From JACVRW01 sp963820315 (GTDB lineage Bacteria; Actinomycetota; Thermoleophilia; Solirubrobacterales; Thermoleophilaceae), in NCBI GenBank assembly GCA_963820315.1, contig CAWFZK010000028.1, positions 1 through 64,000 on the forward strand: a stretch of DNA of 64,000 bases, read 5' to 3'. The notes beneath the pieces are model-generated. The model did not search any database. It was not told where the DNA came from and worked only from the letters and a program-made list of their open reading frames with translations. A program made the position numbers and the translations under genes. This document shows positions 55,452 to 64,000 of the stretch, piece by piece. Within the stretch, counting starts at the first letter, position 1. Each line of letters opens with the position of its first letter.

Positions 55452-56223
55452 TTATTGCCGCAAAGGCGCACCCATCGCGTGGAAGCCGCCGTCCACGTGC
55501 AGGATCTCGCCGGTCACCGCCACGCGACCAGTCCGAGAGCAGGAACAGCACAGCGTCGGCGACGGCACCGGGATCGCCCGTATCCCATCCCATCGGTGCC
55601 TGCTTCTCCCACAGCGCCGGCGAGCTGATCGAAACCGGGGATGCCCTCGCGCGGCCGGCGTCTCGACCGGGCCGGCTGACACCAGGTTCACGCGCACGCC
55701 CGACTCACCGAGGTCCCGAGCCAGATAGCGCGACACCGACTCCAAGGCCGCCTTCGCGACGCCCATCCAGTCGTACACCGGCCACGCCACGCTGGCGTCG
55801 AAGTCGATCGCCACGAAGCTGCGAGGGCGACAGCGGCAGCAGCGCCTCGCACAGCGCCTTGAACGAGTACGCGCTCGTCCGGAAGGCCACCTCGGCCGAC
55901 TCCGGCGGGGCGCTCATGAAGTTGCCGCCGAGGGCGTCCCCCGGCGCGAAGGCGATCGCGTGCAGCGCGCCATCCACACCGCCCCAGCGCGACTCGAGCT
56001 CGGCCCGCACGGCGGCGAAGTCGTCCGGGTTGTTCACGTCGAGCTCGAGCACGTCGGGCGGGTCGGGCAGCCGTGCGGCCGCGCGCTCGGTCATCCGGCG
56101 CGTGCGGCCGAATCCGGTCAGCACGATCTCCGCCCCCTCCTGCTGCGCGCGCTCGGCGACGGAGTAGGCGATCGAGCCCTTGGTGAGTACGCCCGTTATC
56201 AGCAGGCGCTTGCCTGCCAGCAT
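55452..56223 (-). pseudogene. fabI: Enoyl-ACP reductase, at least four frameshifts
   Basis: The start is intact: MLAGKRLLITGVLTKGSIAY and ALHAIAFAPGDALGGNF are FabI/InhA signatures. Then frames change near 55,820 (to VAIDFDASVAWPVYDWMGVA, with the Tyr-x6-Lys-type catalytic pair in this segment), near 55,650, near 55,607 (LWEKQAPMGWDTGDPGAVAD, AVLFLLSDWS) and near 55,525 (VAVTGEILHVDGGFHAMG). All parts of the protein are present in order. FabI does the last reduction of fatty acid elongation; the gene is expected to be essential here, so sequence error is likely. It overlaps maoC by one base. Confidence 0.88.
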
Positions 56224-56711
56224 CAGATCAGGACTGGCTGGGTGTCCGCCTGCGGTTCTTCCACGAGCGGCATCGTGTCACGTCGCCAGACGAGGTCGAC
56301 GTTCGCCCTCGCGACGAGCTTCCCGTGCTGGTTGAGCACCCGCCAGCGCGTGGCGACGAGCCCGTGCGCCGGATCGATCTCGGTCTTCTCGACGACATCG
56401 CCCTCGACGTGGATCGTGTCGCCGATCTTGACCGGCTGCTTGAAGACCGCGTCGCCGACGCGCCGCAGGGCCACGATCCGCTCCGGGTCGAACGGCATCA
56501 GGCCGGCCGCGTAGGAGAGCACGAGCAGGCCGTGAGCGATGCGCTCACCGAAGCGGCTGCCCGCCGCCCACTCGGCGTCGGTGTGCTGGGGATGGGTGTC
56601 GCCGCTCAGCGTGGCGAAGCTCGTGATGTCGGCCTCGCCGATCGTGCGGCCGCGCGTGACGAAGCGCTCGCCCTCGCTGAGCGTGTCGAAGTCCTTCGAG
56701 AAGACGTTCAT
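56223..56711 (-). CDS. MaoC-like dehydratase
   Basis: A 162-residue hot-dog-fold protein with the hydratase-2 motif GDTHPQHTDAEWAAGSRFGE, RIAHGLLVLSYAAGL, giving the Asp and His catalytic pair. No fabZ or fabA is seen in the operon, so this is the likely 3-hydroxyacyl-ACP dehydratase of the cycle, similar to mycobacterial HadB. It starts at 56711 and overlaps fabI at its end. Confidence 0.85.
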   Translation of the reverse strand: MNVFSKDFDTLSEGERFVTRGRTIGEADITSFATLSGDTHPQHTDAEWAAGSRFGERIAHGLLVLSYAAGLMPFDPERIVALRRVGDAVFKQPVKIGDTIHVEGDVVEKTEIDPAHGLVATRWRVLNQHGKLVARANVDLVWRRDTMPLVEEPQADTQPVLI

Positions 56712-57327
56712 GCGACGAGGTCGCCTCCTTCGGCGGACGCCGGAAGTGTCCGCTGGCGCGATTCTTCAGCGCACGCAGGAACTCGTAGGCCGCGCGCCGG
56801 TGACCCTCCTCGGAGGGGTGGAAGCCATCCTCGGCGAACGTCGAACGGTCGGAGGCCGCCGGGTGGTCGAAGCCCTCGAGCAGCACCACGCCGTGTGCCT
56901 CCGCGACCGCTCGAGATGCCTCGTTGAACAGCTGCATCCCCTGCTCCACACGCGCACGGGAGCGCGGGCGCAGGTCGAGGAAGCGCGAGATGTCCGGATA
57001 GGTCGCGGACATGATCTCGGCGTTGGGCGCTTCGCGCCGCAGCCGCCGGAACATCCGGCCGAGCCGCTCCGCGTACTCGCGCGAGTCCGGGCGCGTCGAC
57101 TCGAGCACGTCGTTGGCGCCGCACACGAGCGTGATCAGATCCGGGTCGAGCTCGATGGCCCTCGCCAGCTGCTCGCTCTCGACCTTCTCGCTCGTCGCAC
57201 CGACCGTCGCGAGGTTCTCGTAGCGCACGCCCGGCCCAAGCTCGTCGGCGAGGGCGTCCGGCCAGCGCGGCTGGCCCGGGACGAGCCCGGCGGTGAAGCT
57301 GTCTCCCATGGCGACGTAGGTGGTCAC
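56545..57327 (-). CDS. SGNH/GDSL-type hydrolase
   Basis: A serine hydrolase of about 200-260 residues. Block I is VAMGDSFTAG (Ser), then TVGATSEKVES, block III-like LVCGANDVLE (Gly, Asn) and block V FAEDGFHPSEEGHRRAAYE (Asp, His). The GTG start overlaps the accD stop (GTGA). Sequence after KNRASGHFRRPP does not look like the family and the frame runs 167 bases into maoC, so the true end is probably near 56,710 with a small frameshift. Being inside the fatty acid operon it may act as an acyl-thioesterase or lipase; this is inference. Confidence 0.78.
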   Translation of the reverse strand: MTTYVAMGDSFTAGLVPGQPRWPDALADELGPGVRYENLATVGATSEKVESEQLARAIELDPDLITLVCGANDVLESTRPDSREYAERLGRMFRRLRREAPNAEIMSATYPDISRFLDLRPRSRARVEQGMQLFNEASRAVAEAHGVVLLEGFDHPAASDRSTFAEDGFHPSEEGHRRAAYEFLRALKNRASGHFRRPPKEATSSHERLLEGLRHAQRGRALRHARPHDRRGRHHELRHAERRHPSPAHRRRVGGGQPLR

Positions 57328-58830
57328 AGCGGGATGTTCCCCCCGGCGTTCCCATAGTCGCCCGACAGCGACAGGCTCGCCAGCGCACCCGCGAGCCGGC
57401 GGCGCGTGTCGGCCGGTTCGATCAGCTCGTCGATGTGGCCCTCGCGCGCCGCGACGATCGCGGACACGTTGCCCTCGGCGTACTCGTCCGCGAGCCGGTC
57501 GCGTTCGGCCTCGGGGTCGTCGGCCGCGGCGATCTCGCGCTTGTGGGTGATGGCCACCGCCTGCTTCGGGCCCATGATCCCTATCTCGGCATCCGGCCAC
57601 GCGAGCGCGAGGTCCGCGCCGAGATCCTTCGAGTTCATCGTGATGTAGCCGCCGCCGAACGCCTTGCGCAGAACGACGGTCACCTTCGGCACGACGGCCT
57701 CGGCGAACGCGTGCAGGAGCTTGGCCCCGTGGCGGATCACGCCGAGGTCCTCCTGCTTGGTGCCCGGCAGGAAGCCGGGTGTGTCGACGAGCACGACGAG
57801 CGGCAGCCCGTACGAGTTGCAGATGCGCACGAACTTGGCCGCCTTCTGGGCCGCCGCGGCGTCGATGACGCCGCCGAGGTACCAGGGCTGGTTCGCGATC
57901 ACGCCGACGGCGCGGCCGTCGATGCGACAGAAGCCCGTGACCATGTTGCGCGCCCAGCGCTCGGACATCTCGAGCATCGCGCCGTCGTCGACGAGCGCGC
58001 CGATCACGTCACGCACGTCGTAGACCGAGCGCTGCTGCTCGGGGACGAACGTCGACGGGTCGACCGTCGGGCACCGCCGCCGGGCCACCGTGCGGGGGCT
58101 CCTCGCCGGCGTGCGACGGCAGGAAGCCGAGCAGCCGCCGGGCGAGCGCCGCGGCTTCGAGGTCGTCGGCAGCCACGAACTGGCAGACGCCGTTCTTCGA
58201 GTGCACGCGCGGGCCGCCGAGCTCCTGGGCGTCGACGTCCTCGCCCGTGACCTCGCGCACGACGCCCGGGCCGGTGAGGAACATCGCGGAACCCTCGGTC
58301 ATCACGACGAAGTCGGTGAGCGCCGGCGAGTACGCGCCGCCGCCGGCCGACACGCCGGTGATGATCGAGATCTGCGGGACCTTGCCGGAGAGCTTCACGC
58401 TCTCGCGGAAGATGCGGCCGTAGCCGCCGAGCGCGGCGATGCCGTCGTCCATGCGGGCGCCGCCCGAGGCGACGAAGCCGATCACCGGAGCTCCGGCGCG
58501 GCCGGCGAGCTGCATGACGCGCACGATCGTCTCGGCATGCGCCTCACCCAGCGAGCCGCCGGCGAAGCGCTGGTCCTGCGCGTAGCAGTACACCGGCCGT
58601 CCGCCGATCGTGCCCGCGGCGCCGACGACGCCGTCGCCAGCCTGCATGCGCTTCGACTCGCGCCGTGGCAGCACGGTCGAGCGGATCACATGCAGCGAGC
58701 CCGGGTCGCAGAGCGCCTCCAGACGCTCGTAGGGGGTCAGCGTGCGTGGCTCCTCCACGACGACGGCTGCCGCATGCCGGCCGTTGTCCGACCGACGGCG
58801 GGCCATCGTCCTTTCGGCAAGTGCGCTCAT
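57324..58830 (-). pseudogene. accD: Acyl-CoA carboxylase carboxyltransferase subunit, one frameshift
   Basis: About 500 residues of the AccD5/PccB type. The first frame (58830-58070) has CYAQDQRFAGGSLGEAHAET, FVASGGARMDDGIAALGGYG and SIITGVSAGGGAYSPALTDF. A frameshift near 58,070 leads to DPSTFVPEQQRSVYDVRDVI, VDTPGFLPGTKQEDLGVIRH and KAFGGGYITMNSKDLGADLA. Both crotonase-like domains are complete. It makes malonyl-CoA (or methylmalonyl-CoA) with a biotin subunit not found here. Operon position next to fabF supports acetyl-CoA use. Confidence 0.88.
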
Positions 58831-60029
58831 GAAGCCTCCAGGCAGAGCACGGCGTTGTGACCTCCGAAACCGAATGCGTTCGAGATCCCGATCGCGCGAA
58901 CCTCTCCGTTCTGGAGCGGCCGCGCCTCATTGGGTACGTAGTCCAGGTCGAGCCCCTCGTCGGGCTCCTCGTAGTTCAGGGTCGGCGGCGCGATCCGGTC
59001 GCGCAGCGCCAGCAGGGTTGCGATCGACTCCACGGCTCCCGCCGCCCCGAGCAGGTGCCCGATCGCGGACTTGGTCGAGCTGATCGGCAGCTTGCCCGCC
59101 AGCTCCTCGCCGAAGGCGGCCTTCACGGCGTTCGTCTCGGCGCGGTCGTTGAGCGGCGTCGAGGTGCCGTGGGCGTTCACGTAGATGATGTCTTCCGGCG
59201 CCAGGCCCGCGTCCTTGAGCGCGAGCTCGATCGCCTTGGAGGCGCCGCGGCCGTTCGGCTCGGGGGCCGTCAGGTGGTATGCGTCCGAGGTGGACGCGTA
59301 GCCCCGCAGGTAGCCGAGGATGCGCGCGCCGCGCTCCTTGGCGGCCTCCTCCTCCTCGAGCACGAGCACGCCGGCGCCCTCGCCCATCACGAAGCCGTCA
59401 CGGCGCCGGTCGAAGGGACGCGAGATGCCGCTGTCCGACAGCGCGTCCATGCGCCCGAACGCCGCCGTGGCGAGCGGCGTGATGGCCGCCTCGCTGCCGC
59501 CGGTGACGACACGGTCGGCGTCGCCGTAGCGAATCAGCCGCTCCGCCATGCCGATCGCATGCGCGCCCGCCGCGCAGGCGGACACGGTCCCGAACGACTG
59601 ACCGCGCAGGTCGTACTTCATCGCGACCACGCCCGAGGCGGCATTCGCCATCAGCAGCGGAATCGAGAGCGGCGAGATCTTCTGCTCGCCCTGCTCGCGC
59701 ATGATGATGTGCTGGTGCTCGAGCGTGCCGATCCCGCCGATGCCCGTGCCGATGATGCATGCGGTGCGGTCGGGGTCGCCGGGAGGGCCGTCCTCCCAGC
59801 CCGCGTCCTCGAGCGCCTCCTTGGAAGCGGCGAGGGCGAACTGGGTGAAGCGGTCCGAGCGGCGCGCCTCCTTGACCGACAGGTGCTCGGTGGGCTCGAA
59901 CTCGGACGCGCGGCCGTAGCCGTCCTCGATCCCGGACACCCCGGCGCTCCAGCGCTCGTGCAGGGTGCGGGCGCCGACGCCGAGGGGCGTGACCGCGCCT
60001 ACTCCGGTTATGACGGCGGAACGCGTCAT
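58827..60029 (-). CDS. fabF: 3-oxoacyl-ACP synthase II
   Basis: A 400-residue condensing enzyme. Start MTRSAVITGVGAVTPLGVGA; active Cys in FGTVSACAAGAHAIG; His residues in VNAHGTSTPLNDRAET and KSAIGHLLGAAGAVE; C-terminal ISNAFGFGGHNAVLCLEAS. It elongates acyl-ACP with malonyl-ACP. Overlaps the accD start (ATGA) and the acp stop by four bases. Confidence 0.96.
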   Translation of the reverse strand: MTRSAVITGVGAVTPLGVGARTLHERWSAGVSGIEDGYGRASEFEPTEHLSVKEARRSDRFTQFALAASKEALEDAGWEDGPPGDPDRTACIIGTGIGGIGTLEHQHIIMREQGEQKISPLSIPLLMANAASGVVAMKYDLRGQSFGTVSACAAGAHAIGMAERLIRYGDADRVVTGGSEAAITPLATAAFGRMDALSDSGISRPFDRRRDGFVMGEGAGVLVLEEEEAAKERGARILGYLRGYASTSDAYHLTAPEPNGRGASKAIELALKDAGLAPEDIIYVNAHGTSTPLNDRAETNAVKAAFGEELAGKLPISSTKSAIGHLLGAAGAVESIATLLALRDRIAPPTLNYEEPDEGLDLDYVPNEARPLQNGEVRAIGISNAFGFGGHNAVLCLEAS

Positions 60030-60274
60030 CCGAGCTTCGACATCACCAGATCGACGGCCTGACGGACGGTCTTGACGCCCTCCATGTCCTCGCCCTTGAG
60101 CTGCACGCCGTAGTCGTCCTCGACGATCTGGGCGAGCTCGACGAGGTCGAGCGAATCAACGTCCATGGCCTCGAACTCGGCATCGGGGCCGATCTGGTCC
60201 GGCTCGGCGCCGAACTCCTCGAGAGCCTTGAACACCCGGCTCTCGATCTCCTCACGTGTAGCGGTAGCTGCCAT
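60026..60274 (-). CDS. acpP: Acyl carrier protein
   Basis: An 82-residue acidic helical protein. The phosphopantetheine site is Ser in MDVDSLDLVELAQIVEDDYG. It carries acyl chains between the fab enzymes. Good ribosome binding site (GAAAGGAAGGG) upstream. Slightly long N-terminus compared with E. coli. Confidence 0.96.
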   Translation of the reverse strand: MAATATREEIESRVFKALEEFGAEPDQIGPDAEFEAMDVDSLDLVELAQIVEDDYGVQLKGEDMEGVKTVRQAVDLVMSKLG

Positions 60275-60304
60275 TCCCTTCCTTTCGTCCGTTAGATCCG
60301 CCGC

Positions 60305-61039
60305 TCAGGCGGTCATCCCTCCATCAACCGTCAGGCACACGCCGGTTACATATCCGGCGCCGTCCGACGCCAGGAAGCGCACGCACTCAGCCACGTCCTC
60401 CGGCGTTCCCGGCCTGCGGGCCGGCACGTGCTCGAGCAGGTTCTCGGCGATGCCGTCGGTCATATCGGTCTCGATCAGGCCCGGCGCGACGGCGTTCACC
60501 GTCACGCCGCGGCGGGCGACCTCCGCGGCGACGGTCTTCGTCATCGCGACGAGCCCCGCCTTCGATGCCGCGTAGTTCGCCTGGCCCGGATTGGCCACCT
60601 GGCCGACGACCGAAGCAATGTTGACTACCCGGCCATAGCGCGCGCGAATCATCGGCCGCAGCGCGCGGCGGGTCAGCCGGAAGGCGGCCGACAGGTTCGT
60701 GTCGATCACCTTCGCCCAGTCCTCGTCGTCGATCTGCGGGGACAGCCCGTCCGCGCGCACGCCGGCGTTGTTCACCAGAACGAGCACGGGACCGAACTCG
60801 TCCTCGAGCGTCTTGAAAAGCTGGTCCGCTGTCTCGGGGTCCGCGATGTCGCCCTGAAGCGCCTTCGCGCGGCCGCCGGCGCTCGTGATCTCCTCGACCA
60901 CGGCCTCGGCCGCCTCGCTGTCCGAGCGGTAGTTGACGCCCACTGGCCAGCCCTCGCGGGCGAGCGACTTGGCGATCGCCGCGCCGATTCCGCGCGAGCC
61001 GCCGGTGACGAGGGCGCTTCCCTCTGGTCTGCCGTTCAT
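60305..61039 (-). CDS. fabG: 3-oxoacyl-ACP reductase
   Basis: A 244-residue SDR enzyme. NADPH-binding TGGSRGIGAAIAKSLAREG, NNAG motif (LVNNAGVRADG), catalytic Ser region (VVNIASVVGQVANPGQ) and YAASK. C-terminal SDGAGYVTGVCLTVDGGMTA is typical. The ATG at 61039 overlaps the fabH stop (ATGA); the ATG at 61048 would add three residues. Confidence 0.95.
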   Translation of the reverse strand: MNGRPEGSALVTGGSRGIGAAIAKSLAREGWPVGVNYRSDSEAAEAVVEEITSAGGRAKALQGDIADPETADQLFKTLEDEFGPVLVLVNNAGVRADGLSPQIDDEDWAKVIDTNLSAAFRLTRRALRPMIRARYGRVVNIASVVGQVANPGQANYAASKAGLVAMTKTVAAEVARRGVTVNAVAPGLIETDMTDGIAENLLEHVPARRPGTPEDVAECVRFLASDGAGYVTGVCLTVDGGMTA

Positions 61040-62046
61040 GGCGCCCATTCGAGCACCCCCGCTCCCCAGGTGAAGCCGGCGCCGAAGGCGGCGAGCAGGA
61101 CGTTCATGCCCGGCTCGAGCATTCCGCGCTTGCGAGCGTCCACCATTGCGATGGGAAGAGTGGCTGAAGATGTGTTGCCGAAGCGGTCGATGCAGTCGAC
61201 CACGCGCGACTCGTCGAGGCCGAGCCGCTCGGCCACCGCCCGCAGGATGCGGATGTTGGCCTGGTGGTAGACGAACAGGCCGATGTCGTCCAGCTCGAGG
61301 CCGGTCCGCTCGACGGCCTCGACGGTCGCCTCGGACATGCGCTGGACCGCCGCCTTGAAGGTGTCGTGGCCCTGCATGCGGATCAACTGGTCCGCGCGCG
61401 CCGCTCGAATCGCCGGCCCACCGCGGCCGTCGCAGGCGAGCACGATCTCGCCGATCCAGCCCCCGGAGCCGTTGGCGGGACCGACCACCGCCGCCCCCGC
61501 GCCGTCGGCGAAGAGCGCCGCCGTGCCGCGGTCGGAAGGGTCGATGAAGCGACTCAGGACGTCCGCCCCGATGACGAGCACGTGCTCCGCACGGCCGCCC
61601 TCGACCTGCGCGGTCGCGAGCGAGAGCGCCGACAGGAAGCCGGTGCAGGCCGCGCCGAGGTCCATCGCCCCCGCCCCGTGCGCGCCGAGCTCGGTGGCGA
61701 CGAGCGGCGCGGCATTCGGAAGGATCTCATCGGGCGCGACGGTCGCGAGCAGGACCAGATCGAGGTCTTCGGCGCCGATGCCGGCCTCGTCGAGCGCGAG
61801 CTGACCGGCCTCTCTCGCCAGGGTGACGACGGTCTCGCCCGCGGAGACGTTGCGGCGCTCGTGGACGCCGGTGCGGTGCACGATCCACTGCTCGGTCACG
61901 CCGGCGCCCTCGGCGACGATGTCGTTGCCGACGATGCGCTCCGGCACGGCCATCGCGATCGAGGCGAGCGACGCCTCGCGCAGCTCCCGCGGGCGCGCCG
62001 GCGCGCGGGTGGCGACGGCGCTGTGGCTAAAGCGGCCCTCAGGCAT
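61036..62046 (-). CDS. fabH: 3-oxoacyl-ACP synthase III
   Basis: A 336-residue KAS III that starts fatty acid synthesis from acyl-CoA and malonyl-ACP. Active Cys in MDLGAACTGFLSALSLA, His in FVYHQANIRIL, Asn in IDRFGNTSSATLPIA. I start it at the ATG at 62046 (MPEGRFSHSAV), overlapping fabD by eight bases; the longer frame adds only basic shadow residues. Confidence 0.95.
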   Translation of the reverse strand: MPEGRFSHSAVATRAPARPRELREASLASIAMAVPERIVGNDIVAEGAGVTEQWIVHRTGVHERRNVSAGETVVTLAREAGQLALDEAGIGAEDLDLVLLATVAPDEILPNAAPLVATELGAHGAGAMDLGAACTGFLSALSLATAQVEGGRAEHVLVIGADVLSRFIDPSDRGTAALFADGAGAAVVGPANGSGGWIGEIVLACDGRGGPAIRAARADQLIRMQGHDTFKAAVQRMSEATVEAVERTGLELDDIGLFVYHQANIRILRAVAERLGLDESRVVDCIDRFGNTSSATLPIAMVDARKRGMLEPGMNVLLAAFGAGFTWGAGVLEWAP

Positions 62047-62917
62047 GTGCGGCCTCCGTGGACGTGGCGAGCGGCGCCTCTGCCTCGACACCCTCAAGCG
62101 ACTTGCGGACGAGCCCCGCGAGCACCTTGCCGGGACCGGTCTCGACGAAATGGCGCGCGCCGGCGCGCTCGAGCGAGCGCATCACATCGAGCCAGCGCAC
62201 GGGGCTCGTGATCGCCTCCACGAGGCGGGCGGGGATGTCGTCGAAGGGCTCGGCGGTCACGCACGAGTAGACCGGCACGCTCGGCGAGCCGATCTCGGTT
62301 TCGCGGACGATCGCGCGGAACGGCTCCACCGCCGGCTCCATGAGCGGCGAATGGAAGGCGCCCGCCACGGGCAGCCGCTTCGCGCGCACCCCCCGCTCCG
62401 CGAGCGCGGCCTCGGCCTCGTCGAGCGAGGCGGTCGCGCCCGACAGCACGAGCTGGTCCGGGGCGTTGTCGTTCGCGATGGCGAGGCCGGTGGCCTCGGC
62501 CACCTCGTGGATCGGGCCGCGCTCACCGCGCGCGCGGACGGCGATCATGCCGCCGTCGCCCGTCTCCTCGGCCGCCTCCTGCATGAGGCGCCCGCGGGCG
62601 GCGACGAGCCGCAGGCCGTCCTCCGCGGAGATCGAGTCGGCCGCGACGAGCGCGGCGATCTCGCCCAGTGAGTGGCCCGCCATCAGATCGGCGCTGGTGC
62701 CGGCGCGCAGCTGCTCCCAGCCGGCGAGGGCAGCGCAGAAGATCGCGGGCTGGGCCCAGCGGGTGCCGTCGCCGGCGCGCTCGAACAGGTCGTCGCCGAC
62801 CTCGCTGAGCGCGAGCTCGAGCAGGTCGGGACGATGACGCTCGACGCTTTCGCGCATCTCGGGCGTCTGGCTCCCCTGGCCGGGGAACAGCAGCGTTGTC
62901 ACGGATGAAGCACCCAT
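62039..62917 (-). CDS. fabD: Malonyl-CoA:ACP transacylase
   Basis: A 292-residue acyltransferase. Start MGASSVTTLLFPGQGSQTPE (GQGSQ), nucleophile Ser in LMAGHSLGEIAALVA, His in GAFHSPLMEPAVEPF. First gene of the fatty acid operon. The upstream 90 bases between it and the divergent GST-like gene should hold both promoters. Confidence 0.95.
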   Translation of the reverse strand: MGASSVTTLLFPGQGSQTPEMRESVERHRPDLLELALSEVGDDLFERAGDGTRWAQPAIFCAALAGWEQLRAGTSADLMAGHSLGEIAALVAADSISAEDGLRLVAARGRLMQEAAEETGDGGMIAVRARGERGPIHEVAEATGLAIANDNAPDQLVLSGATASLDEAEAALAERGVRAKRLPVAGAFHSPLMEPAVEPFRAIVRETEIGSPSVPVYSCVTAEPFDDIPARLVEAITSPVRWLDVMRSLERAGARHFVETGPGKVLAGLVRKSLEGVEAEAPLATSTEAAHA

Positions 62918-62968
62918 GTAAGAACACTTTCTCGGGAAAGGCGTGACAGTTACCCGCCCGCCGAACCT

Positions 62969-62987
62969 ACCCCCCGCCTGGGGGGGT
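62969..62987. other. C-run/G-run hairpin in the fabD-GST divergent region
   Basis: ACCCCCC-GCCT-GGGGGGGT lies between the divergent starts. It can form a hairpin or block a promoter; homopolymer runs of this kind also attract sequencing errors. Confidence 0.45.
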
Positions 62988-63006
62988 CCTTTAGCCTGCT
63001 CAGGCG

Positions 63007-63621
63007 GTGATCACCCTCTACAGAGCGCCTTTCTCGACCAATGTCGAGCGCGTTGCAATCGCGCTTGCGCTGAAGGGGCTGGAGGTGGAATCGGTCGTGA
63101 TCTCCTACGAGGACCGCTCCCCCGTGGTCGCCGTGAGCGGCCAGGGGCTGGTGCCGGTGATCGTGGACGACGGTCAGGTGGTGGCGGACTCGCTTCGGAT
63201 CCTGCGCTACCTGGAGGACCGCTATCCAGAGCCGGCGCTGTTCCCCGCCGAGCCCGCCCGCCGCGCGGAGATCGACCTCTTCCTCGAGTGGTTCAGTGAG
63301 GTCTGGAAGGTCGCCCCGAACGCGATGGAGGACGAGCTCGAGAAGGAGGCCCCCGACGAGGCGCTCGTGACGGAGCTGAGCGCCCGCATGCGCTCGACTC
63401 TGCCGCTCTTCGACGACCTTCTCGATGGCCGCGACCACCTCTTCGGCGAGCTCTCCGCCGCCGACCTGGCCGCCTATCCGTTCCTCAAGTACGGGACGAG
63501 CCGTGACCCGGCCGATGACGAGCTCTTCCACCGGCTGCTCGCCGAGCACTTGAAGCTCGAGGGGAAATACCCGAGGCTGCGGGCATGGATCGAGCGCATC
63601 GCGGCCTTGCCGCAGGCCTAG
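63007..63621 (+). CDS. Glutathione S-transferase-fold protein
   Basis: A 204-residue protein with an N-terminal thioredoxin-like GST domain (ITLYRAPFSTNVERVAIALA, then LVPVIVDDGQVVADSLRILR, YLEDRYPEP) and an all-helical C-terminal domain (LSAADLAAYPFLKYG). The GTG start gives the usual short N-terminus. Actinobacteria generally use mycothiol, so a glutathione role is not implied; such folds also act as thiol transferases. Confidence 0.85.
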   Translation: MITLYRAPFSTNVERVAIALALKGLEVESVVISYEDRSPVVAVSGQGLVPVIVDDGQVVADSLRILRYLEDRYPEPALFPAEPARRAEIDLFLEWFSEVWKVAPNAMEDELEKEAPDEALVTELSARMRSTLPLFDDLLDGRDHLFGELSAADLAAYPFLKYGTSRDPADDELFHRLLAEHLKLEGKYPRLRAWIERIAALPQA

Positions 63622-64000
63622 CCGCGCTCGTGATGTCCCTGGCCGCCGCCGACGTTGCTGCGGCCCGCGCGCCGAAGATCAGCTTCTACTTCGGGCTCGA
63701 GCGCCCCGAGGCGCAGGCACGGTCAGCGTTCACGGCGGTGAGCCAGCCCGGCTCGCCGAGCTACCGGAAGTTCGTGGGGTGCGAGACGTGGCGCGCCGCT
63801 ACGGCGCGAGCGCACGGACGATCAGGACCCTCAAGCGGCGCGCGCGCCGGCACGGCCTCGTCGCCCGGATCGACCGCTCGGGCGTGTTCGCCCGGCTCAC
63901 CGGGCCGGTGTCGGCATTCGAGCGGACGTTCCGCGTCCGGATCGTCTCTCAGCTCGACAACGACGTGTTGGCGCGCACCTGGTTCACACGCGGCAACCGG
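63585..64000 (+). pseudogene. Sedolisin (pro-kumamolisin) protease, N-terminal part at window edge, one frameshift
   Basis: The ATG at 63585 gives a signal peptide (MDRAHRGLAAGLAALVMSLA, AAADVAAA) and then the pro-kumamolisin activation domain: PKISFYFGLERPEAQARSAF, VSQPGSPSYRKFV. A frameshift near 63,777 moves to VRDVARRYGASARTIRTLKR, VFARLTGPVSAFERTFRVRI. The catalytic domain lies beyond the window. The start overlaps the GST-like gene by 37 bases. Exported acid-type serine peptidases of this family are frequent in soil actinobacteria. Confidence 0.75.

Overview
The window looks like two unrelated pieces of actinobacterial DNA joined near position 11,076. Bases 1 to about 11,075 resemble a Mycobacterium-type accessory region. 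They hold an L-serine dehydratase (sdaA), an AnsP-type amino acid permease with a small membrane partner, a 5'-truncated cytochrome P450, small secreted proteins, remnants of IS630 and IS256 transposases, and a broken tyrosine recombinase. Bases 11,076 to 64,000 are denser, higher in GC and organised in tight operons. Their content (paired LAL-type ATPase regulators, many FAD/GcvT proteins, secreted cupredoxin-like and sedolisin proteins) suggests a Thermoleophilia/Solirubrobacterales-like actinobacterium; this is inference from gene content, not from a marker gene. At the join a recombinase lacking its N-terminus meets a GcvT-family gene lacking its C-terminus, so an assembly chimera is the simplest reading.

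The most interesting part is 11,076-36,410. It contains a gene set matching the N-methylglutamate (NMG) route of methylamine use. A GmaS/GlnT-type glutamine synthetase, three GltB-like subunits (MgsA, B, C types), an unknown 146-residue protein and a D-amino-acid-oxidase-type flavoprotein form one operon. A four-subunit sarcosine-oxidase-like complex (Mgd type), formate-tetrahydrofolate ligase, a HutC-type GntR regulator and a methyltransferase form another. Two Amt transporters, an acyl-CoA-dehydrogenase-like protein and a DUF1989-GcvT fusion complete the set. Five promoters in the set carry the same palindrome, TTGNNCAAATTNGNNCAA, and in two of them it lies inside the -35/-10 spacer. This defines a candidate regulon, probably controlled by the GntR protein encoded in it. 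Amt2 lacks both pore histidines of the Amt family.

From 36.4 to 54.6 kb there are a CDGSH protein, a BBE-type FAD oxidase, a large AAA regulator, clpC with a strong UUCG terminator, a signalling group (Ser/Thr kinase with beta-propeller, second membrane propeller, FHA-HTH protein), a secreted cupredoxin-like protein, lysS, greA, dusB and a degenerate DUF559-type gene. From 54.7 to 62.9 kb lies a type II fatty acid synthesis operon read leftwards (fabD-fabH-fabG-acp-fabF-accD-SGNH-maoC-fabI-coaX). The window ends with a GST-like protein and the start of a sedolisin.

Many conserved genes (amt1, soxA-like, BBE oxidase, dusB, fabI, accD and others) carry single-base frameshifts. Because these include housekeeping genes, uncorrected indels in the assembly are more likely than real decay. 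No rRNA, tRNA or CRISPR array was seen.
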